Shown here: positions 1 to 5,510 of the stretch, piece by piece | Position numbering within the stretch: the first letter of the stretch is position 1 | How the letters are laid out: each line of letters begins with the position of its first letter | Assembly: GCA_012510755.1 (NCBI GenBank) | Contig: JAAZHL010000096.1 | Span: 1-5,652, forward strand | Length of the DNA stretch: 5,652 bases | Direction: 5' to 3' | From: Leucobacter sp. | Lineage (GTDB): Bacteria > Actinomycetota > Actinomycetes > Actinomycetales > Microbacteriaceae | Translations under genes and position numbers: made by a program | Notes under the pieces: model-generated | Database searches by the model: none | Told to the model about the DNA's origin: nothing | Seen by the model: the letters and a program-made list of their open reading frames with translations, nothing else

Positions 1-339
1 CGCCGTGTACACGGTGCGACGTCCCTCACTAAGCGCAATAAAATGCGCGCCGAGCGCCACGAGGGACTTGCCGGTGCCGGTCGGCGTCGCGAGAATCACG
101 TTGTCACCAAACGCGAGAGACAGCAGCGCCTCTTCTTGCGCCGGATAAAGCGTGAGCCCCTGCTCACTTCGCACCCAGGCTTCAAACCGTTCATAGACGT
201 CATCGGCGGTAATCTCGGCGGCGTTTATCTCGGCTGTGTTTATCTCGGTGGCGTTCACACCGTCGGCGTTCGCACCGGCGGCGTTGGGTGCCGCAGCTGC
301 TTGCCCCATAATTTCGTCGAGGATGGCAGCAAGCGTCAT
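1..339 (-). CDS. DEAD/DEAH-box ATP-dependent helicase, DUF3516 type (N-terminal part, runs off window)
   Basis: The minus strand is open from an ATG at 339 down to position 1, giving the first 113 residues in frame. Residues 62-71 (LTLYPAQEEA) and the following VILATPTGTGKS (Walker A; K91, S92) match the start of superfamily 2 helicases, and the stretch after it (LVALGAHFIALSEGRRTVYTA) resembles the actinobacterial DEAD/DEAH helicases that carry a C-terminal DUF3516 domain. These are predicted to unwind RNA or DNA using ATP; their cellular role is not well defined. The catalytic DEAD/DEAH box, helicase C domain and DUF3516 lie outside the window, so the subfamily call is an inference from the N-terminal part. 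The ATG at 339 is chosen because a TAGGGT -10-like box ends 7 nt upstream and no good Shine-Dalgarno is present. Residues 19-48 form an unusual five-residue repeat. The gene is divergent from the flavin oxidoreductase gene. Confidence 0.85.
   Translation of the reverse strand, partial: MTLAAILDEIMGQAAAAPNAAGANADGVNATEINTAEINAAEITADDVYERFEAWVRSEQGLTLYPAQEEALLSLAFGDNVILATPTGTGKSLVALGAHFIALSEGRRTVYTA
196..285 (-). repeat. 15-bp in-frame tandem repeat in the helicase N-terminal linker
   Basis: Reading the minus strand, residues 19-48 of the helicase fall into six five-residue units: NAAGA, NADGV, NATEI, NTAEI, NAAEI, TADDV. At DNA level this is a degenerate 15-bp period, best conserved in the units containing GAGATAAAC. 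The stretch lies between the N-terminal MTLAAILDEIMGQ segment and the start of the helicase core. It is probably a flexible linker that grew by slippage; the copy number may vary between strains. Confidence 0.7.
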
Positions 340-346
340 GCTTTCA

Positions 347-352
347 ACCCTA
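347..352 (-). promoter_or_regulatory. Putative -10 box (TAGGGT) of the helicase gene, leaderless type
   Basis: On the minus strand TAGGGT is followed by seven bases and then the ATG at 339. A start point 6-8 nt after a TANNNT hexamer would put transcription initiation on the start codon. No convincing -35 hexamer is visible 16-18 bp upstream, which is common for actinobacterial promoters. Confidence 0.45.
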
Positions 353-366
353 CTTGGCAAAGAAGG

Positions 367-385
367 CCGTGCTGGCTTCGCACGG
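367..385. other. Inverted repeat in the divergent intergenic region
   Basis: CCGTGC (367-372) and GCACGG (380-385) are perfect inverted repeats around a 7-bp centre. They lie between the helicase and oxidoreductase -10 boxes. GGCTTCGC also occurs twice nearby (374-381 and 397-404). This could be an operator for either divergent gene or chance in GC-rich DNA. Confidence 0.3.
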
Positions 386-425
386 GCGTCCACGTCGGCT
401 TCGCGAGGACTACCGTGCCCGGCAC

Positions 426-431
426 TAGACT
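426..431 (+). promoter_or_regulatory. Putative -10 box (TAGACT) of the oxidoreductase gene, leaderless type
   Basis: TAGACT ends six bases before the ATG at 438, and there is no purine-rich Shine-Dalgarno between them. This is the arrangement expected of a leaderless mRNA. No clear -35 element is seen. Confidence 0.5.
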
Positions 432-437
432 GTCGTC

Positions 438-1532
438 ATGGCCAACCCCCTGCTCTTTCAACCGTTTACACTGCGCAACACTGAGATCAGAAACCGGCTT
501 TGGGTCGCCCCAATGTGCCAGTATTCTGCGGCCACCGAAGGTCCACTCACCGGGGCACCGAACGATTGGCACTTGCAGCACTTGGGCGGACTGGGGCGCG
601 GCGGTGCAGGGCTCGTCATCGCAGAGGCCACCGCGGTGGTGCCCGAAGGGCGCATCTCCCCCGGCTGCCTGGGTCTCTGGAACGACGAACAACAAGCCGC
701 GTTCGCCCGCATTGTCACCGCAGTGCACGCGCACGGGGCAAAGGTCGGTATTCAGCTGGCGCACGCCGGCCGCAAAGCCTCAATCTATCGCTGGCTGACC
801 GGTGAACCGACGGGGTCGTTGCCGATCGGCGAGGGCGGCTGGCAGACCGTGGCCCCCTCTGCGGTGCCGTTTACTGGCATGGCTGATCCTCGTGCCTTAT
901 CTGCCGACGAAGTACGCGACGTAATCGCTGCGTTTCTCGCTGCAGCCGACCGCGCAGTTGCTGCCGGTTTTGACGTGGTCGAGGTGCATGCCGCCCACGG
1001 CTACCTGCTGCATGAGTTCCTCTCACCCTTCAGCAACCTGCGCGACGACGAGTTTGGCGGCGACGCTGAGCGACGGGCACGCCCGCTGCGCGAAATCGTG
1101 CGGGGTATACGTGCGGCGCACCCCGAGCTGCCGATTATCGTGCGCGTCTCGGGCGATGAGTGGGTTGAAGGCGGCTTCGACGTCGAGGCTGCCGCGCAGC
1201 TCGCAAGCTGGCTGAAAGACGACGGGGCCGACATGATTGATGCTTCTTCGGCAGGCAACGTTGCAGAGGCAAAGATCGCCGTCGGCCCGTCATATCAGGT
1301 CTGGATCGCCGAACGGCTACGACGAGAAGGGTTGCCGGTGGGCGCCGTCGGTCTCATCACCTCGGCAGAACAGGCCGAAGGCATTCTCGCGACCGGCCAG
1401 GCAGACGTGATCTCACTCGGCAGGCCGCTGCTCGCAAACCCCCACCTACCGATCACCTGGGCGCACACACTTCGCGCGCCGAGTGCTGAGCAGCTGGTGC
1501 CGCCGCAGTATCACCGCGCTAGGTTCGCATAA
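438..1532 (+). CDS. NADH:flavin oxidoreductase / Old Yellow Enzyme family (YqjM-like ene-reductase)
   Basis: This 364-residue protein is a full-length FMN-dependent TIM-barrel ene-reductase of the thermophilic-like (YqjM) class of Old Yellow Enzymes, which reduce activated C=C bonds using NAD(P)H in the cytosol. The N-terminus LLFQPFTLRNTEIRNR leads into APMCQYS, with the redox-tuning Cys27 and the active-site Tyr29 of that class. GIQLAHAGRK (104-113) is the conserved strand-4 motif. VEVHAAHGYLLHEFLSP (181-197) supplies the substrate-binding pair His184 and His187. The C-terminal GLITS and ISLGRPLLANPHLP segments form the FMN phosphate site. Length matches the family (about 340-370). The ATG at 438 starts exactly where homologues do and sits six bases after a TAGACT box, suggesting leaderless translation. 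The natural substrate cannot be read from the sequence. Neighbours give no pathway; the antiporter gene downstream has its own promoter signal. Confidence 0.95.
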   Translation: MANPLLFQPFTLRNTEIRNRLWVAPMCQYSAATEGPLTGAPNDWHLQHLGGLGRGGAGLVIAEATAVVPEGRISPGCLGLWNDEQQAAFARIVTAVHAHGAKVGIQLAHAGRKASIYRWLTGEPTGSLPIGEGGWQTVAPSAVPFTGMADPRALSADEVRDVIAAFLAAADRAVAAGFDVVEVHAAHGYLLHEFLSPFSNLRDDEFGGDAERRARPLREIVRGIRAAHPELPIIVRVSGDEWVEGGFDVEAAAQLASWLKDDGADMIDASSAGNVAEAKIAVGPSYQVWIAERLRREGLPVGAVGLITSAEQAEGILATGQADVISLGRPLLANPHLPITWAHTLRAPSAEQLVPPQYHRARFA

Positions 1533-1600
1533 ACACACGTGCCTGCCCCGATCACGCTGCCGTCAACTCCCCAGCACCACTACGCTCGACTGCCCCGCGA

Positions 1601-1606
1601 TAATCT
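1601..1606 (+). promoter_or_regulatory. Putative -10 box (TAATCT) of the antiporter gene, leaderless type
   Basis: TAATCT lies in the 80-bp gap after the oxidoreductase stop and ends six bases before the ATG at 1613. No Shine-Dalgarno is present (GTTCGC precedes ATG). The same spacing is seen at the oxidoreductase start. No clear -35 is visible. Confidence 0.5.
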
Positions 1607-1612
1607 GTTCGC

Positions 1613-3418
1613 ATGGAGATCGAAGAGCTATCGCTCGTTGCCGTTGGCGTGCTGGTCCTGGTCGTCGCCGTGGCGATGCTCGCCGGCCGCATCGGCATCG
1701 CCACCCCACTGGTGCTGGTGGTGGCCGGTATCGGAATCGGCTACATTCCCGGCGTGCCGCTCATCGGAATAGATCCGCAGATCATTCTGCTGGGCATTCT
1801 GCCACCCATTCTCTACGCGGCCGCCGTGAACGTGCCGATCATCGACCTGCGGCGAAACCTCGCCCCCATCACCGCGCTGTCGGTGGTGCTCGTCATTATT
1901 TCGGCGTTCGTGGTCGGTGCGCTGCTGCACTTGGTCGTGCCCGCAATACCGTTTGCTGCGGCAGTCGCGCTTGGGGCCGTCGTCGCGCCGACCGACGCCG
2001 TGGCCGCCACGTCGATCGGTAAGCGTGTGGGCATGCCGCCGAGGCTCGTCACCATTCTTGAGGGTGAGAGCCTTGTCAATGACGCCACATCGCTCGTTTT
2101 GCTGCGCACAGCCATCGCCGCCACGGCAGGCGGTTTCGCGTTCTGGCAGGCTGCTGGCGACTTCGCCTACGCGGTGGCTCTGGCGATCATCATTGGCCTG
2201 GCGGTCGGAGCCGTGACAGTGTGGGTGCGATCGAGAATCAATAACCCCATCTATGACACTGTCGTCTCGTTCGCGGTGCCGTTCATCGCTTTTGTGCCTA
2301 CCGAGTATGTGGGCGCCTCGGGCGTGCTCGCAGTCGTCATCACCGGCCTGTATTCAGGCCACCACGCACACCGCAAGTTCAGTGCGATGGCACGCGTCAA
2401 CGAACGCTTGAACTGGCGTACCGCACAGTTCTTGCTCGAGAACGGTGTGTTCTTGCTGATGGGGCTTGAGCTACACAAACTCGTTGAAGATATCGGCACG
2501 AGCCACTTGCAGCTCAACCACACCATGCTGCTCGCGCTCGGCGTCGTCGCGGTGCTGGTGGTGCTGCGCATGGCATTCATGCTGCCGCTGACCTGGAGCC
2601 TCGCACGAGCCCTGCCCAGATACGAACGCCGCGCCGCAGGTCTGCAACGCATCATGGTGGACGCGCACGACAACCCCCGATATGAAGTCGGCACCCACAA
2701 CGGTGAACGGCGGCTACAAAGGCTTCGTCTCGCCGCGAAACGCACGGCCGCAGACATCGAACACGCGCACCAACAGGGGCTCGGGTGGAGCGGCGCCACC
2801 ATTCTCGGGTGGAGCGGTATGCGGGGTGTCGTCACCCTGGCCGCGGCACAATCGATTCCCACCACAGTGCCCTACCGCTCACAGCTGGTGTTGATCGCCT
2901 TCATCGTCGCCGTGGCGACACTGCTCGTACACGGACTGACGCTGCCAAGTCTCATACGCAAGCTGCGGCCACAGGGCCCCAGCGCCAGCGACCAGCGGGA
3001 AGAACTTTCCGCCCTTTACGATGACCTCATCGAAATCGGGATCACGGCAGTCGACGCAGAGCTCACCAAGCACCACGAACACGAGCACAAGCACCTCGAG
3101 GGCAACACCAACCAGTACCCCGTCTCCGCCGCCGTTGCCGAGCGCGCACGATCGGGTGTACGCAGTTCGCTGGCGCCACTCACCTACACGCAGTCACTGC
3201 TCGCTGACCACAACTCTCGTGGTGAACAGCCAGCACTCACCGCGGCTGAGACCGACACCCTGAACTACATGCGGCTGGTGCAGCTTGCGCTCGAAGCACA
3301 ACGTGCCGCACTGCTCGAAGAGCGCGCCATCGGACAATACAGCAGCGGTGCCCTGCACGTCGCGGCCGAGGTGCTCGACCACTACGAGGTGAGGCTCGCG
3401 CCGCGAGGTGGGGTATAG
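1613..3418 (+). CDS. Na+/H+ antiporter, CPA1 (NhaP/NHE-like) family
   Basis: A 601-residue integral membrane protein that should exchange cytoplasmic Na+ (or K+) for external H+ and so help pH and salt balance. About 13 hydrophobic segments are visible, roughly at 7-23, 27-45, 56-76, 85-108, 112-134, 158-175, 184-205, 214-230, 235-247, 272-290, 304-332, 398-416 and 422-444. The CPA1 signature is clear: GAVVAPTDAVAATSIGK (Thr127-Asp128) and ILEGESLVNDATSLVL with the ion-binding Asn156-Asp157 pair. GWSGMRGVVTLAAA (399-412) is the conserved late membrane motif. A cytoplasmic C-terminal domain follows (about 450-601), ending in a helical LVQLALEAQRAALLEERAIG segment typical of bacterial NhaP tails. 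Oddities: a hydrophilic insertion at about 336-389 before the GWSGMRG motif, an eight-residue duplication (390-405), and a His-rich patch KHHEHEHKH (486-494). The ATG at 1613 is chosen for its TAATCT box and because the first membrane helix follows at once. Ion specificity is not determinable here. Confidence 0.93.
   Translation: MEIEELSLVAVGVLVLVVAVAMLAGRIGIATPLVLVVAGIGIGYIPGVPLIGIDPQIILLGILPPILYAAAVNVPIIDLRRNLAPITALSVVLVIISAFVVGALLHLVVPAIPFAAAVALGAVVAPTDAVAATSIGKRVGMPPRLVTILEGESLVNDATSLVLLRTAIAATAGGFAFWQAAGDFAYAVALAIIIGLAVGAVTVWVRSRINNPIYDTVVSFAVPFIAFVPTEYVGASGVLAVVITGLYSGHHAHRKFSAMARVNERLNWRTAQFLLENGVFLLMGLELHKLVEDIGTSHLQLNHTMLLALGVVAVLVVLRMAFMLPLTWSLARALPRYERRAAGLQRIMVDAHDNPRYEVGTHNGERRLQRLRLAAKRTAADIEHAHQQGLGWSGATILGWSGMRGVVTLAAAQSIPTTVPYRSQLVLIAFIVAVATLLVHGLTLPSLIRKLRPQGPSASDQREELSALYDDLIEIGITAVDAELTKHHEHEHKHLEGNTNQYPVSAAVAERARSGVRSSLAPLTYTQSLLADHNSRGEQPALTAAETDTLNYMRLVQLALEAQRAALLEERAIGQYSSGALHVAAEVLDHYEVRLAPRGGV
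2780..2817 (+). repeat. 24-bp-period direct repeat inside the antiporter gene
   Basis: CTCGGGTGGAGCGG occurs at 2780-2793 and again at 2804-2817, a perfect 14-bp match with a 24-bp period. In protein it produces LGWSGATI followed by LGWSGMRG (residues 390-405), so the start of the conserved GWSGMRGVV motif is present twice in frame. It looks like a small in-frame duplication next to the hydrophilic insertion. Confidence 0.75.
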
Positions 3419-3454
3419 GGTGCACGCACCGACCTGATTGCGCGATCACGCAGG

Positions 3455-3483
3455 CTGTTGCGATCCTCGTCGCATCACGACAG
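3455..3483 (+). terminator. Possible stem-loop after the antiporter gene
   Basis: CTGT and TGCGA (3455-3463) can pair with TCGCA (3470-3474) and ACAG (3480-3483), with a 6-nt loop and a 5-nt bulge on the 3' side. It starts 37 bp after the antiporter stop. There is no T-run after it, so intrinsic termination is uncertain. A smaller hairpin GGTGC-AC-GCACC (3419-3430) sits directly after the stop codon. Confidence 0.25.
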
Positions 3484-3488
3484 TTCGC

Positions 3489-3556
3489 AGCCAAAATCAG
3501 CCAAATTCAGCGCAAATCGATAGCCAAACGACAGCCAAAAGACGATTTAACCAAAA
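3489..3556. promoter_or_regulatory. Phased AGCCAAA repeats upstream of ald
   Basis: AGCCAAA occurs four times exactly, at 3489, 3499, 3522 and 3533, with degenerate versions AGCGCAAA (3509) and AACCAAAA (3549). The A-runs of the first five begin at 3493, 3503, 3514, 3526 and 3537, a spacing of 10-12 bp, close to one helical turn. This is the most A-rich part of the window and lies 100-170 bp before the ald start. It could be a multi-site operator, for example for an Lrp/AsnC-type regulator as known for ald in other actinobacteria, or intrinsically curved DNA. The regulator assignment is inference only. The ald promoter itself was not identified with confidence; CAGAAT at 3574-3579 is a weak -10 candidate. 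Confidence 0.45.
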
Positions 3557-3611
3557 GTTCCAAGAAAATAGTGCAGAATCAGAAGGTAACGAACATTCAT
3601 CGCAGCGCAGC

Positions 3612-3637
3612 GGTGTGGCAGGTGAGGCCCTCACACC
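3612..3637 (+). promoter_or_regulatory. Alternative hairpins in the ald 5' leader
   Basis: Two stems compete for the same bases: GGTGTG (3612-3617) with CACACC (3632-3637), or GTGAG (3622-3626) with CTCAC (3630-3634) across a 3-nt loop. The element ends 10 nt before the ald Shine-Dalgarno. It does not match a riboswitch that I recognise; a simple regulatory or chance hairpin is possible. Confidence 0.25.
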
Positions 3638-3647
3638 AGCAACGAAC

Positions 3648-3651
3648 GGAG
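3648..3651 (+). promoter_or_regulatory. Ribosome binding site (GGAG) of ald
   Basis: GGAG lies five bases before the ATG at 3657 and fixes that start, since the reading frame is open much further upstream. It is the only clear Shine-Dalgarno in the window; the other genes look leaderless. Confidence 0.7.
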
Positions 3652-3656
3652 CCATC

Positions 3657-4780
3657 ATGCGTGTCGGTATTCCCACCGAAATCAAGAACAACGAAAACCG
3701 CGTAGCGATCACCCAACCGGGGGTCTTCGAGTTGAAGCGGCGCGGGCATGAAGTGCTCGTGCAGTCGGGCGCGGGCCTCGGTTCGGCGATCACCGACGCT
3801 GAGTATGAAGCAGCTGGCGCGACGATCGTCGCCACGGCCGACGAAGTGTGGGCTGCGGCAGACATGGTGCTCAAGGTTAAAGAACCCGTCGCCGAAGAAT
3901 ACGACAAGATGCGCGAGGATCAGATTCTCTTCACGTACCTGCACCTTGCTGCTGACAAGACGCTCACCGAAGCAGTCTTGCGCTCAGGCACCACCGCAAT
4001 CGCCTACGAAACCGTGCAGCTCGCAAGCCGCGCGCTGCCGCTGCTCGCGCCCATGAGCGAAGTCGCGGGCCGACTCTCGGTGCAGGTTGGCGCCTACAGT
4101 CTCATGAAAGCCAACGGCGGCCGGGGTGTGCTGCTGGGCGGCGTCACCGCGACCCGCCGCGGCAAGGTCGTGGTGATCGGGGGCGGTGCGGCAGGCGAAC
4201 AGGCCGCCCGGGTTGCGTTCGGCATGGGCGCCGAGGTGACGGTAATTGACATCTTCATTCCCCGGTTGAAGCAGCTCGAAGACGAGTTCGGCGGCCGCAT
4301 TCAAACACGCACCTCGAATGCTCTCAACATCACCGAGGCGCTGCGCGACGCAGATCTCGTCATTGGTTCGGTGCTGATTCCTGAGAGAAGGCTCCGAAGC
4401 TGGTCACTGATGAGATGGTCGCGCAGATGAAACCGGGCTCAGTGCTCGTCGACATCGCGATCGACCAGGGTGGGTGCTTCGAGAACTCACGCCCCACCAC
4501 CCACGACGACCCAACGTTTCAGGTGCACAACTCGATCTATTACTGCGTCGCCAACATGCCTGGTGCGGTGCCAGAGACCTCAACCGCCGCGCTCACGAAT
4601 GCGACCCTGCCCTACATTGTCGCGGTTGCCGACAAGGGGTGGAAGGCCGCGTTGTCTGCAGACGAGGCGCTCGCCAAGGGGCTCAACGCGCATGGCGGTG
4701 CCATCACGAACAGCGGCGTGGCCGAGGCCTTCGCAGATCTGCCGTACACGCCCTATGCTGAGGTGCTCGCGGGAGCCTGA
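3657..4780 (+). pseudogene. ald: Alanine dehydrogenase, frameshifted by one base near 4383-4387
   Basis: Alanine dehydrogenase (EC 1.4.1.1) interconverts L-alanine and pyruvate plus ammonia with NAD(H). The start MRVGIPTEIKNNENRVAIT, then KVKEP (Lys75), TYLHLAA (His96), APMSEVAGRLSVQ and the NAD-binding VVVIGGGAAGEQAA (171-184) match the family; Arg15, Lys75 and His96 agree with the substrate and catalytic residues known from Mycobacterium tuberculosis Ald. After VIGSVLIP (to residue 242, codon 4380-4382) the frame is lost and translation ends at 4430 after 257 residues with an unrelated tail. The correct sequence resumes one frame over as KAPKLVTDEMVAQMKPGSVLVDIAIDQGG and continues to the stop at 4778-4780. 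Homologues read IPGAKAPKLV, whose Gly-Ala needs six bases; only five (GAGAG) are present. With one base restored the enzyme would be 374 residues, normal for Ald, with Asp270 in place. The truncated product lacks Asp270 and the end of the enzyme. A natural mutation or a sequencing error are both possible; the rest of the gene shows no decay. Confidence 0.93.
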
Positions 4781-4782
4781 GG

Positions 4783-4826
4783 CTGTGTTCGCGGGCCTGA
4801 GCCTCTGTGTTCGCGGGTCTGAGCCG
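4783..4826. repeat. 22-bp direct repeat, two copies, after ald
   Basis: Two adjacent 22-bp units (4783-4804 and 4805-4826) share the core CTGTGTTCGCGGG followed by YCTGAGCC and match at 20 of 22 positions. A more degenerate relative (GCTCGCGGGAGCCTGAGGCTGTG-like, about 4766-4788) overlaps the last codons and stop of ald. GAGGCT (4779-4784) can also pair with AGCCTC (4800-4805), but there is no T-run to suggest a classical terminator. Confidence 0.7.
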
Positions 4827-4857
4827 CCGCTCGTGCCACCTCACAGGGGCAGGCGAG

Positions 4858-4863
4858 TAGCCT
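4858..4863 (+). promoter_or_regulatory. Putative -10 box (TAGCCT) of the 4871 gene, leaderless type
   Basis: TAGCCT ends seven bases before the ATG at 4871. The intervening TGGGGTC is G-rich but too close to the start to act as a good Shine-Dalgarno. This supports that ATG as a leaderless start. No clear -35 is visible. Confidence 0.45.
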
Positions 4864-4870
4864 TGGGGTC

Positions 4871-5401
4871 ATGGATTTGAAGTTCACTTTTTCGGGTTCG
4901 CCCTCGGCTCAGCACGATCACGATGGTGCACCCGCAGCGATGCAGCTGCCGTTCTCAACCACAGCAGTTGGCTCACCGCAGTCGACCTCGAGCGTGCTCG
5001 AGTTGCGAGTTTCGTTGACGCCAGACGGGGGCGAAATTGTATGTGAGGGGATCTCTGGCGACGGTGTCTCATACGCCAAATCGTCAAAGCAGTTGTCGGC
5101 TGGTGCTGCACAGGCTAGCGCGGCACAGGCTGAGCCGCAGGGAGTTGACGTGGCTGTGGCGACGAGCAAGCTTGCCGCTGCGGTGCGCGCGGGCGTCGCG
5201 CGTGCGGGAGCAGAACTGCCCGAGCCGCTTATTCAGTCGGTGACGGCGATCGAACTCGATCTGGGCGGGCGCGAGGCCGAGGTGCTCACAGAGCTTGGCG
5301 TGGTCGTGTCGACCGGCACCCAACAGTTGGGGCAGGTCGATGGCGCGCTGCAGGCCCGCACTGGAGTCGCCGCAGGCACCCCGATTCGCAAGGCAAGCTA
5401 A
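4871..5401 (+). CDS. Hypothetical protein, 176 residues
   Basis: I do not recognise this protein. It has no signal peptide, no convincing membrane helix and no known catalytic motif. Residues 1-40 are polar and rich in Ser, Pro and His (SAQHDHDGAPA). A beta-rich segment LELRVSLTPDGGEIVCEG (about 43-60) follows. Then comes an Ala/Gln-rich stretch AGAAQASAAQAEPQG (77-91), an Ala-rich probable helix VAVATSKLAAAVRAGVARAG (about 94-113), and a second strand-like region SVTAIELDLGGREAEVLTELGVVVST (about 123-148). This suggests a small cytosolic alpha/beta protein with a flexible middle. It contains one Cys and no Trp. The start is supported by TAGCCT seven bases upstream. Its codon use has somewhat more T and A at third positions than the upstream genes, but still looks coding. 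It is a lone gene between a 22-bp repeat and the long repeat region downstream, into which its transcript may run. Confidence 0.65.
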   Translation: MDLKFTFSGSPSAQHDHDGAPAAMQLPFSTTAVGSPQSTSSVLELRVSLTPDGGEIVCEGISGDGVSYAKSSKQLSAGAAQASAAQAEPQGVDVAVATSKLAAAVRAGVARAGAELPEPLIQSVTAIELDLGGREAEVLTELGVVVSTGTQQLGQVDGALQARTGVAAGTPIRKAS

Positions 5402-5423
5402 CTGCCACACGGTTGACTGGTTT

Positions 5424-5510
5424 AGTGCCCCGCTAGAACTAGTAACCCGCTAGATCTACTGCCCCGCCACAACTACTGCCCAGCCACAACTCGTGGCCCG
5501 CTACACGACT
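5424..5510. repeat. Degenerate 17-bp tandem array, five units
   Basis: Five head-to-tail units can be read: AGTGCCCCGCTAGAACT (5424-5440), AGTAACCCGCTAGATCT (5441-5457), ACTGCCCCGCCACAACT (5458-5474), ACTGCCCAGCCACAACT (5475-5491) and CGTGGCCCGCTACACGACT (5492-5510, two extra bases). Units 3 and 4 differ at one position; the others at about three or more. A weak sixth relative, ACTGCCACACGGTTGACT, follows the upstream stop codon (5401-5418). A 17-bp period cannot keep a reading frame and TAG triplets are present, so this is non-coding. Confidence 0.8.

Noticed and set aside
43..798. 251-residue plus-strand ORF
   Set aside because: It runs antisense to the helicase and out of frame with the oxidoreductase, both clearly recognised; the protein is low-complexity and Arg/Cys-rich, typical of a shadow frame.
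1533..1612. Terminator between the oxidoreductase and antiporter genes
   Set aside because: No stable stem-loop with a T-run is visible in these 80 bases; only the -10 box near the antiporter start stands out.
2251..2865. 204-residue minus-strand ORF opposite the antiporter gene
   Set aside because: It is antisense to clear CPA1 coding sequence and has shadow-frame composition (Arg/Ser/Thr-rich, no motif).
3438..3656. Upstream extension of the ald reading frame (73 extra residues)
   Set aside because: The extension is unlike Ald, the region holds phased repeats and a hairpin, and the GGAG at 3648 plus homology fix the start at 3657.
3541..3656. Glycine riboswitch before ald
   Set aside because: The conserved glycine aptamer core motifs are not present; only short hairpins are seen.
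4380..4392. Programmed ribosomal frameshift in ald
   Set aside because: There is no X-XXY-YYZ slippery site or stimulatory structure that I can see, Ald is not known to use frameshifting, and the conserved Gly of IPGAK would still be lost. Kept only as a minor alternative because of the adjacent AGA-AGG codons.
4415..4780. Separate 121-residue gene starting MVAQMKPGS
   Set aside because: It is the C-terminal part of Ald in the shifted frame, and homology starts before the ATG (KAPKLVTDE).
5084..5410. 108-residue minus-strand ORF opposite the hypothetical gene
   Set aside because: The plus-strand frame has a better start context (TAGCCT box) and more protein-like composition; however, because that protein is unrecognised, this cannot be excluded entirely.
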